Assembly (NCBI RefSeq): GCF_900115125.1
Contig: NZ_FOVJ01000001.1
Coordinates: 405,852 to 469,851, forward strand
Direction of reading: 5' to 3'
DNA length: 64,000 nt
Source of the DNA: Nitrosospira briensis
GTDB taxonomy: Bacteria > Pseudomonadota > Gammaproteobacteria > Burkholderiales > Nitrosomonadaceae
Under the pieces are notes generated by a model, which saw nothing but the letters and a program-made list of their open reading frames with translations, was not told the origin of the DNA and searched no databases. A program made the translations under genes and the position numbers. This document shows, piece after piece, positions 57,335 to 64,000 of this stretch; positions within the stretch are counted from its first letter, which is position 1, and each line of letters opens with the position of its first letter.

Positions 57335-58123
57335 ATGAATTCCGCAATTAGCCTGAACGACGTTACCGCTGGTTATGAACACAACATCGTGTTCACCCGA
57401 TTATCGCTGGAAATTCCGGTCGGGCGGTTTGCAGGGATTGTCGGCCCCACCGGTTGCGGAAAGACCACGCTGCTCAAAACCATTTTGGGCATGCAGCCCA
57501 TTTTTTCGGGCGATGTACTTCTGCATGGACATCCACTGGATAAGGTGCGGCGGAAGTCGATTGGTTATGTGCCCCAGCTGGGCAGTATAGACTGGGCTTT
57601 TCCCGTCACGGTGGAGGAGGTGATCATGATGGGCTTGTACACCGGCAAGCGCGTCTTGCCGTGGCCCAGCAAGGGAGAACGCGAGCGCGTTCAAGATCTG
57701 GCTCACAGGCTCGGCATTTATGAGATCCTCCGTCATCATATCGTCAATACCTCCGGTGGACAGCGCCAGCGCGCTTTTCTCGCGCGAGCGCTAATCAACA
57801 GTCCGGAACTTCTGGTGCTGGACGAGCCGACATCGGGCGTCGATATCAAGACGCAGCATGAGGTATTGCATCTGCTGGGCGATATCAACGATGAGGGCGT
57901 TACCATTTTGCTGACGACTCACGATCTCAACGCAGTCGCATCGCACCTGCCCTGGGTTATCTGCTTCAACAACGGCGTCGTCGCACAAGGCGAGCCTTGC
58001 GATATTTTTACCAACGAGATCCTGACCAGAACATACGGTGGGGACATCGTCATAGTCAGACACGAAGGCCATTTTCTGATCGCCAACAGCAGGCCTTTAC
58101 ACGTCATGGTCGACCAGCCGTAA
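57335..58123 (+). CDS. Metal ABC transporter ATPase (ZnuC-like)
   Basis: 262 residues from the ATG at 57335 (GGAGAGG upstream); frames extending back to 57260 overlap the preceding gene. Walker A GPTGCGKTTLLKT, signature NTSGGQRQRAFLARALINSP, Walker B LLVLDEPTSGVD and switch His in LLTTHDLNAV. The Q loop is VPQLGSIDWAFPVTVEEVIMMG, typical of Zn/Mn importers. The stop directly abuts the GTG of the permease. Confidence 0.94.
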   Translation: MNSAISLNDVTAGYEHNIVFTRLSLEIPVGRFAGIVGPTGCGKTTLLKTILGMQPIFSGDVLLHGHPLDKVRRKSIGYVPQLGSIDWAFPVTVEEVIMMGLYTGKRVLPWPSKGERERVQDLAHRLGIYEILRHHIVNTSGGQRQRAFLARALINSPELLVLDEPTSGVDIKTQHEVLHLLGDINDEGVTILLTTHDLNAVASHLPWVICFNNGVVAQGEPCDIFTNEILTRTYGGDIVIVRHEGHFLIANSRPLHVMVDQP

Positions 58124-59044
58124 GTGGAATTTCTCCTCGAACCGCTGGCATATGAGTTCTTCCGGCACGGTCTGCTTGCCGCGCTGCTGGTGGGTTCGCT
58201 ATGCGGCGTGATCGGCGTGTACATAATACTCCGCAGCATGAGCTATGTCGGCCACGGCTTATCACATGCCGCGTTTGGCGGCGCTGTGGTTGGCTTTACG
58301 CTTAACCTCAATTTTTATGCCGGTGCGGGCGCGATGGGCCTGCTTGCCGCACTATTGATCAATCGGATTACCAGGAACGGCAGGATCAAACCGGATGCGG
58401 CGATAGGTATTGTTACGACTGCCATGTTCGCGTTGGGCGTAGCCATTATCAGTCAGGTGCGCACCTTTAGCCAAAGCTTTGAAGCGGCTCTGTTCGGCAA
58501 TATTCTCGGTATTACCGGCGAGGACTTGCTGGTGATCGGGCTCGTCACTATTTCGACCATGATCATGATCTTCTTCATGTATAGACCTTTGCTTTTTTCC
58601 ACCTTTGACAATGAGGCGGCGCAGGTATTCGGCATCAGGACGGAAGCGGTACAGTTGATATTTTCCTGCCTCCTGACACTTTCAATCATCGCCTCGATGA
58701 ATGTGGTGGGCGTCACCATGATTGCCGCCACACTTATTACCCCCGCGGCAACGGCCCGAATTCTGACCGATAGTTTCAGCAGGATGTTGATCTATTCTCT
58801 TATCATAGGCGGAATAACCGGAATCACAGGTATTTACCTGAGTTATATTTTCAACGCCGCTTCGGGCGCAACAATTGTGTTATTTGGCGCTTCATTATTC
58901 TGCCTGGCGTTATTTGCCAGCCTTGTACGCAAGAAGCTCACCATGCATACCCATCTCCATCGTCACGGGAATCTCGTTCACTCTCACTTGCATGACCACG
59001 TGCATGAGCACAAGCATGATGCCCAACACCATGAGCCACGCTAG
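58124..59044 (+). CDS. Metal ABC transporter permease (ZnuB-like) with His-rich tail
   Basis: 306 residues from a GTG that begins the base after the ATPase stop. Eight or nine membrane helices with SYVGHGLSHAAFGGAVVGF, IGIVTTAMFALGVA and MIAATLITPAATARILT, characteristic of the ABC-3 family (ZnuB, TroC, MntB). The last ~35 residues (from MHTHLHRHGN through HDHVHEHKHDAQHH) are very His-rich and cytosolic, an extension not usual in ZnuB and suited to bind Zn or Ni. Confidence 0.93.
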   Translation: MEFLLEPLAYEFFRHGLLAALLVGSLCGVIGVYIILRSMSYVGHGLSHAAFGGAVVGFTLNLNFYAGAGAMGLLAALLINRITRNGRIKPDAAIGIVTTAMFALGVAIISQVRTFSQSFEAALFGNILGITGEDLLVIGLVTISTMIMIFFMYRPLLFSTFDNEAAQVFGIRTEAVQLIFSCLLTLSIIASMNVVGVTMIAATLITPAATARILTDSFSRMLIYSLIIGGITGITGIYLSYIFNAASGATIVLFGASLFCLALFASLVRKKLTMHTHLHRHGNLVHSHLHDHVHEHKHDAQHHEPR

Positions 59045-59192
59045 CCAGCAAATTTCATCAGCATCTCGCGGCAATTTTCCGCCTTGAAGGGTGTGAAATG
59101 GCTTTGAACAGAAAAATGGCGTTCAAACCATGCTCGCCGTTGTTATAGCAGGATTGATTGATCAGCTCCAGGATGTTGCGCCATTGACAGGG

Positions 59193-59316
59193 GCATCCGA
59201 AGATTTCTCCTAGCTGGCGCAAGAGGCCCCCTGGCTTGTATCTGTTTCTCGGCGTCACGCCTGAAGGGCCGGGTCCTTTAAAGGCGGCGCCAAAGGTTGT
59301 GGATGTTGCGCAGTAA
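59193..59316 (+). pseudogene. Decayed 3'-end fragment of the M20 amidohydrolase
   Basis: 59193-59293 is nearly identical to 32285-32385 of the intact M20 gene (SEDFSYLAQEAPGLYLFLG region), with TAT changed to TAG and one inserted C after CAAGAGG. It then jumps to the last codons of that gene (GTTGTGGATGTTGCGCAGTAA versus GTTATGGACGTTGCGAAGTAA), so roughly 90 bp in between are deleted. No start or body is present. It lies 27 kb from the intact copy, on the same strand. Confidence 0.85.
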
Positions 59317-59343
59317 CCGGGCAACGATAGATGCTGCTCGGCT

Positions 59344-59844
59344 TTAATATGAAATCGACCCGTTCACTTCAAGTTTTCCTTTACCCGTCTGTATGTTCTG
59401 ATCTCCCTGTAGCTCTGCACTACCAGTTGCCTGGGCAAAGCGTCCTGTTCCCCCCGTTATCTTGAATTTGGCATCGGAATAGCTATACATGGGTGCAGCA
59501 TCCTTTGGAACGAACGAGCCGATGTAATCGCCGGTCAGCTTGTCGCCATTCGCCGCCGTAAGCGTGAATGTACCTTTAAAAGTGAAATGATTTTCCATCG
59601 GCGTAATGCAATCGGCAGCTGTGAGTGAAACCTTGCCCAAGTGCGTACTTTTGCCTGTGCCGGTGACAGTGCCGCCAAACTTGGAGGGGCAATCGGGGGT
59701 AAAGCTGGCCTGTTCCTGAGTCACCAGGCTTGCCTTGAGCGGCATGTCGGTTTTCTCTCCTGACAAGGCGGCAGATGGTGAAACCATTGCTGTAAGAAGG
59801 ATAGCGGAAATGACGATGTGCTTTGAAAAGCCGGAAATTTTCAT
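59344..59844 (-). CDS. Secreted beta-barrel-like protein, unknown function
   Basis: 166 residues. A signal peptide (about 1-27, ending PSAALSGE) is followed by a Gly/Thr-rich beta sequence: FGGTVTGTGKSTHLGKVSLTAADC, HFTFKGTFTLTAANGDKLTGDYIGSF, KFKITGGTGRFAQATGSAELQG. The GGTGRFAxATGS pattern is common in small secreted barrels of the allene-oxide-cyclase-like type; that link is only a resemblance. Two Cys (positions ~52 and ~79) may form a disulfide. It is followed on the same strand by nothing close. No function assigned. Confidence 0.75.
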   Translation of the reverse strand: MKISGFSKHIVISAILLTAMVSPSAALSGEKTDMPLKASLVTQEQASFTPDCPSKFGGTVTGTGKSTHLGKVSLTAADCITPMENHFTFKGTFTLTAANGDKLTGDYIGSFVPKDAAPMYSYSDAKFKITGGTGRFAQATGSAELQGDQNIQTGKGKLEVNGSISY

Positions 59845-59885
59845 GAATGGTCCTTTTGTAATATAGAAATTTTGATAAACCCCGA

Positions 59886-61343
59886 TCAGTTTACTACCTC
59901 GCCTGCCTGCTGTTTTCCTATATGGCTATGCTTCCGGGCGTAGCCGAAATAAACAATCAAACCGATTACGGCCCAGTACAGGAACAATCTTATTGTGCTC
60001 CAGCCTAGGCTTACGAATAGCAAGGCGCACCCGGCCATAGCGGACGGGCCGACGATCCAGATCATCGGCGTTTTGAAAGGCCGATGCCTGTCAGGTTCGC
60101 GGCGGCGCAGCACCATGACGCCCAACGCCACCATGAAGAATGCGAAAAGCGTACCGGAATTCGAGATATCTGCAAGCATTCCGACAGGGAAAACCGCGGA
60201 GAAGAAGGCCACGGCGACACCTGTCACCAACGTAACCACATGCGGGGTGTGATATCGATCATGCACGCGGGAGAAAAACTTGGGCATGAGCCCGTCATGC
60301 GACATGGTGAACAAGACGCGGGTTTGCCCGTACAGCATCATGAGCACCACAGAGGGCAGGGCGATGATGGCGGCCGAAGCCACCCAGTTGCCGATGTTGG
60401 GGTATCCCACTTCCCGCAGCACAAAGGCCAGAGGTTCTTTGGATAAGGATAGCGCGCCCCCGGGTTGTGCGCCGACAGCCCCTACCGCCGCGAAGGCAAC
60501 AATCAGGTAAAAAACCGTGCAAATCGTCAACGAACCTATTAGTCCGATGGGCACATTACGGTTGGGGTTGGCAGTTTCTTCCGCCGCAGTCGAGACGGCG
60601 TCAAACCCGACATAGGCAAAAAAGATGGAAGCGGCGGCTCCAAGTATTCCGACGCCGGAAAACGGCGTACCCCAGCCATTGGGCAGCATGGGTTCAAAGT
60701 TGACGGAATTGACGGCGGGGAGGGCGAGAATGATAAACGCCGTGAGTGCGATAACCTTTACGACGACGAGAATGGCGGTGAATCTGGCACTTTTTGCGGT
60801 GCCTATGACCAGCAGAAAAGTGACGAAGAGCGAGACCAGAAACGCCAGCAGGTTGAAGCCTCCCGCAGCGATGGTGCCATCCGTCAGCACGATGGTGTCG
60901 AGTGGACCCGCAGTTAAAGTCAGGGGCAATCCATAACCTATCTCATGCAGGAAGCCATTGATGTAGCCGGACCATCCAACAGCTACCGCCGCCGCAGCTA
61001 TCGCATATTCCAGTATAAGCGCCCATCCCACCATCCATGCAGTCAGTTCGCCAAATACCGCATAAGAGTAGGTATAGGCTGAGCCCGCAACCGGCACAAT
61101 GGCGGCGAGCTCGGAATATACCAGGGCCGCCAGCCCACACACGAAACCAGCGATGACGAACGAAAACATCATGCCTGGTCCGGCCTTGTCCGCGGCAACC
61201 GACGTCAGCACGAAAATGCCGGTGCCGATGACGGCCCCGATACCAAGCATGGTCAGGTCAAATGCCCCCAGCTGCCGCTTGAGCCCCCTTGTTCGTGCCG
61301 ACTCAAGGATATGATCCAGCGATTTAACCCGCTCAAACAACAT
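59886..61343 (-). CDS. APC-family amino acid permease
   Basis: 485 residues, 12 predicted helices. The first helix has LTMLGIGAVIGTGIFVLTSVAADKAGPG (the GAVIGTGIF substrate-binding unwinding), with YVGFDAVSTAAEETANPNRNVPIG in helix 6-7 region and RRREPDRHRPFKTPM before the last helices. These are features of the cationic amino acid transporter (CAT/YfnA) branch of APC. The substrate is not determined. It stands alone 42 bp from the secreted protein gene. Confidence 0.92.
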   Translation of the reverse strand: MLFERVKSLDHILESARTRGLKRQLGAFDLTMLGIGAVIGTGIFVLTSVAADKAGPGMMFSFVIAGFVCGLAALVYSELAAIVPVAGSAYTYSYAVFGELTAWMVGWALILEYAIAAAAVAVGWSGYINGFLHEIGYGLPLTLTAGPLDTIVLTDGTIAAGGFNLLAFLVSLFVTFLLVIGTAKSARFTAILVVVKVIALTAFIILALPAVNSVNFEPMLPNGWGTPFSGVGILGAAASIFFAYVGFDAVSTAAEETANPNRNVPIGLIGSLTICTVFYLIVAFAAVGAVGAQPGGALSLSKEPLAFVLREVGYPNIGNWVASAAIIALPSVVLMMLYGQTRVLFTMSHDGLMPKFFSRVHDRYHTPHVVTLVTGVAVAFFSAVFPVGMLADISNSGTLFAFFMVALGVMVLRRREPDRHRPFKTPMIWIVGPSAMAGCALLFVSLGWSTIRLFLYWAVIGLIVYFGYARKHSHIGKQQAGEVVN

Positions 61344-61559
61344 CTGTTTTCTCCGGTAAAAAGCGCCAAACGGAGCTGCTCGTGCTTATGCTCAAGTGCA
61401 TCGGCATTTTTAGGCAAAGACGGCATTCTAAACCAGCGGGAGGCGGTGCGATAAGAATGCTTGCGTGGGAGCGCGGGAAACTATCCAAAGTACGATAAAA
61501 AAGCGCGGCGGCGCCAACGCCCGCTCGCTCAGGTGGCCGTTGACGGCGCAGAGAAAATG

Positions 61560-62237
61560 CTAGCTTCCCCTTGTCTTCTTCACGTAGCCCGGCAACGATG
61601 GAACGCGCCATAGATACCAGGATGCGATGGTTCGATAAGGGCTGCAAGGTAAACCCGCTTTTTGCATTTCCCTGGAATCTGGGATGCTGTCGAGAGATTT
61701 GATAAAACGGTATCCCGCTCGTATGCCGAAATCATCAGCTGGCATGACATCTGTTCGCATCAGCGTGTAGATGAGCAGCATTTCGACTGTCCAGCGGCCG
61801 ATACCGGGTAGCTCCACTAGCCGGGCAATGAGCTCATCGTCGGGCATTTGCTCCGCGATATGGCGAGATGGCACCACGCCGCTGAGCGCACCTTCTGCAA
61901 TGTGTCTTATGGTGCTGATCTTGCGTGCCGAGAATCCGCAGGCACGAAAACCGTCAGACTGTGTTGCCAAAATTTGCGCCGGGCGCGGAAATACGTTTCC
62001 GGGATACATATTCAGGAACCTGGCGACAATCGCATCAGCGGCTCGCGCATGCAGTTGCTGATATGCGACAGCCCTTATCAAAGCCTCGTAGGGTTCCCGC
62101 TCAGGCGCCGGCCGGTGCGTACATGGCCCCACAATTGCTACCAGCCTCGCCCAATCCTCATCGATCGAAGTGAGATGGTCAATGGCGTGTTTATATGTAT
62201 CGGTCTGATCCATATACGTTATCGCAGTATCTGTCAT
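61560..62237 (-). CDS. DNA-3-methyladenine glycosylase (AlkA-like HhH-GPD)
   Basis: 225 residues. YEALIRAVAYQQLHARAADAIVARF at the start of the glycosylase fold, the helix-hairpin-helix LVELPGIGRWTVEMLLIYTL, and catalytic Asp in MPADDFGIRAGY; the end SPYRTIASWYLWR is typical. It removes alkylated bases. Near the C-terminus the segment REMQKAGLPCSPYR is slightly shorter than in relatives. It ends 17 bp from the start-side of the NorD-like gene's stop, both on the minus strand. Confidence 0.88.
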   Translation of the reverse strand: MTDTAITYMDQTDTYKHAIDHLTSIDEDWARLVAIVGPCTHRPAPEREPYEALIRAVAYQQLHARAADAIVARFLNMYPGNVFPRPAQILATQSDGFRACGFSARKISTIRHIAEGALSGVVPSRHIAEQMPDDELIARLVELPGIGRWTVEMLLIYTLMRTDVMPADDFGIRAGYRFIKSLDSIPDSREMQKAGLPCSPYRTIASWYLWRVPSLPGYVKKTRGS

Positions 62238-62253
62238 GAGGGTAAAACCCGAT

Positions 62254-64000
62254 TCATGCCCTTATTAATTTCCGGAGGATGTCTACCAGCACGACCGGCA
62301 GGAGTTGAGCGTGTTGTAGCACAGCGTAGCGTCCAGGTCCAAATATACCTGCAAGGTATTGTGGCGCGTGCCGATCGACAGTTATGCAAAAAGGGTGGAT
62401 AGACTGAAGTGCGGCTTCAGCAACGGCTTGACGCATATCTTCCACGCCATATCGGCCTTCATACTGATCGACATCGTTCGGTTTGCCATCTGATAGCAAA
62501 ATTAGCAAACGATGTTCGGCAGCGCAAGTGGCGAGCAAGGACGCCGTATGACGGATAGCCGCGCCGGCTCGCGTGTATCGCTGAGGTTCCAGCGCGGCGA
62601 TGCGGCGTTGTGCGAGGCTCCCGCCCGTTTCATCGAAATCTTTTAGCGTCCACAAGTCTACATTTTGTGCGCTCTCGCCCGAGAACGCCTGAATGCAAAA
62701 TGGGTCGCCCAGAGCCATCAGTGCCTGGTGCACCAGCAACAGCGCTTCCTTTTCCACATCGATGATGCGTAAGTCATTGGAAACCCAGCCATCCGTCGAG
62801 GCACTGATATCGATCAGCAATGCTATGGCAATATCGCCGCGGGCACGCCTTGCCGTTTGGTACAAGCGATCCTGTAGCGGCAGGCCAGCGTGCTGCTCCG
62901 CATATGCGCTAACGTAGGCGCTAATGTCGATGTCATCTCCGTCCGGCTGTCGGCGTCGTCGGATGCGGCGCGGCTGCATGCCCTCGAAGCGACGCTGAAT
63001 CTCGCGTAATAAGGCACGGTGCCTGGCAAGCAAGGACTCGGCCCATGCTGCTTCGCCCAAAAGCGGCGACCGAAGTCGAACAACTGCGCCATGTTCACGG
63101 TAGCCGGAGATGCGAAAATCCCATTCCGGATAGGGAATGCCGGCCATTGTGCGCCTGGAGCCGGCGGGTAGCAAAGTGCGCCCGCTCACCGGATTTTCGG
63201 AAAGCAACACCTCTTGTGCAGGTTTTGGAGAAGCGATAAGGCTGGCTTCGGGCAGTTCGGATAACGAATCGGCAAGGTCTCCCGCGTCGGCATTATCGTC
63301 GCGATCGGTAGGACGTTGCATCCCCGCCGGGTCTTCCACATGTTGCTGCGGGTCATCCATTTGCAGCATCCACATGCCTTGGGAGCGATCGTCTTCATCC
63401 ATCTTTTTCTCCCGCACTTCGGGGCTGCGCGCAAGCTGCGAATTGCGCTGCGGGCGAGGGAGCGTATCTGGTCCATCGGCAGTGGGCTCGATGCTGCACG
63501 ACCCCCGCTGCGCCACCGCAGGAAGCGTCCTGCCGAGCCAGAGGCCTTTGCGGATCCCGCGATGACGTATTTTTTTCCTTGCTATCCTGGCCGGGATTTC
63601 CGCCAACATCTGTTCCGCCGTTGCGATTGCCCACGTAATTGAATCGCCCGGTATCCGTGCGAGAATCAGAGGAGATGGAATGTTGGCCGGATGAGCGCGG
63701 AGTACCTGGCAATAAAGCTCTTCAATTGCACGTTCAGGCATATTCAGCAGCCGCGGTTGCGGCCGGTCGGGCAAGGTAGCGCGGCGCAAGGCGATAAGGT
63801 CTGGCGTGAGCCCGGGAAGCTCGAGAGCGAGCGCATGATCAACCGCTATGGCTTCACTTATGTAAAAAAGGTCCTGCACCAGTCCATCCCCCGGAAATGC
63901 GTTCTCTGCGGGATACGTATGCAAGACTCTTCGCCGGGCTCGCGCCGCCTGCTGCACGGCAAGTATCCGGAACAGTTGCAGTGGAGGCGGACCGTCGGAT
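62254..64000 (-). CDS. norD: NorD-like VWA-domain protein (5' end outside window)
   Basis: At least 582 residues, open to the right edge. A helical N-terminal region (LPGLTPDLIALRRATLPDRP; AIEELYCQVL) and an acidic, disordered middle precede a C-terminal von Willebrand A domain. The MIDAS is IALLIDISASTDGW (DxSxS) with Asp in ILLSDGKPNDVDQYEGRYGVED. The DGKPNDxDxYEGRYGxxD string is typical of NorD and also of CbbO. NorD with its MoxR partner NorQ activates nitric oxide reductase; CbbO with CbbQ activates Rubisco. The gene's partner is outside the window, so the choice is open, with NorD preferred. Confidence 0.8.
   Translation of the reverse strand, partial: SDGPPPLQLFRILAVQQAARARRRVLHTYPAENAFPGDGLVQDLFYISEAIAVDHALALELPGLTPDLIALRRATLPDRPQPRLLNMPERAIEELYCQVLRAHPANIPSPLILARIPGDSITWAIATAEQMLAEIPARIARKKIRHRGIRKGLWLGRTLPAVAQRGSCSIEPTADGPDTLPRPQRNSQLARSPEVREKKMDEDDRSQGMWMLQMDDPQQHVEDPAGMQRPTDRDDNADAGDLADSLSELPEASLIASPKPAQEVLLSENPVSGRTLLPAGSRRTMAGIPYPEWDFRISGYREHGAVVRLRSPLLGEAAWAESLLARHRALLREIQRRFEGMQPRRIRRRRQPDGDDIDISAYVSAYAEQHAGLPLQDRLYQTARRARGDIAIALLIDISASTDGWVSNDLRIIDVEKEALLLVHQALMALGDPFCIQAFSGESAQNVDLWTLKDFDETGGSLAQRRIAALEPQRYTRAGAAIRHTASLLATCAAEHRLLILLSDGKPNDVDQYEGRYGVEDMRQAVAEAALQSIHPFCITVDRHAPQYLAGIFGPGRYAVLQHAQLLPVVLVDILRKLIRA

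Noticed and set aside
61333-61647. 104-codon minus-strand frame after the DNA glycosylase
   Set aside because: Overlaps the glycosylase 3' end and the APC permease start; composition is not protein-like.

Overview
The window looks like a chromosomal segment of a betaproteobacterium, most probably a Nitrosospira-like ammonia oxidiser (Nitrosomonadaceae). That placement is an inference: no amo or hao gene is present. It rests on the housekeeping order smpB / ratA-rnfH / guaB-guaA and tadA / pyrG-eno-ftsB, a complete system I cytochrome c maturation operon, heme A synthase, two PEP-CTERM sorted proteins, a NorD-like protein, and a full urease locus with its own urea channel.

Layout. 1-3.3 kb: C-terminal part of a cyclic beta-1,2-glucan synthase. 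3.5-12.2 kb: small accessory and stress genes (truncated Crp-like regulator, DUF883, two PEP-CTERM proteins, DUF1840, a hybrid histidine kinase, then a co-directional run of BON lipoprotein, CsbD, Cys-pair protein, a 49-aa membrane protein and a CBS-pair protein). 12.3-17.5 kb: dihydroxyacetone kinase, guaA, guaB. 17.6-20 kb: rnfH, ratA, smpB, heme A synthase. 20.2-27.5 kb: the ccmABCDEFGHI operon on the minus strand, mostly with 4-bp stop/start overlaps. 27.6-35.9 kb: an accessory stretch with an IS6-family element, a caspase-fold-like orphan, an M20 amidohydrolase, a toxin-antitoxin pair whose toxin is frameshifted, a serine recombinase with two compensating frameshifts, and VOC and DUF5996 proteins. 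36.2-41.1 kb: tadA, L,D-transpeptidase, pyrG, eno, ftsB. 41.2-43.9 kb: a NarX/NarL-type two-component pair. 44.4-52.4 kb: porin, ureDABCEFG and a urea transporter. 52.5-59.0 kb: a broken carbonic anhydrase, nikR, a TonB-dependent receptor and a divergent Zn/Mn-family ABC importer. 59-64 kb: a decayed M20 fragment, a secreted protein, an APC permease, a DNA glycosylase and a NorD-like VWA protein cut by the window edge.

How the genes connect. The urease region reads as one functional block. Urea may cross the outer membrane by the porin and the inner membrane by the urea channel, and is hydrolysed by UreABC, whose nickel centre is built by UreDEFG. Nickel supply appears to be controlled by NikR, which keeps all four nickel ligands. 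The intergenic region between the TonB receptor and the ABC importer carries two inverted repeats, both GTATGA-N15-TCATAC, that closely resemble the known NikR operator (GTATGA-N16-TCATAC in E. coli). This suggests that the TonB receptor and a zinc-type ABC importer form a NikR-controlled nickel uptake route, which is the most interesting regulatory hypothesis here. The neighbouring carbonic anhydrase has been inactivated by a stop codon and a frameshift.

Other points of interest: two sensor kinases, 32 kb apart, share a sensor domain but have different kinase outputs, and a mutilated copy of the 3' end of the M20 amidohydrolase lies 27 kb from the intact gene. No tRNA, rRNA or CRISPR array was seen.
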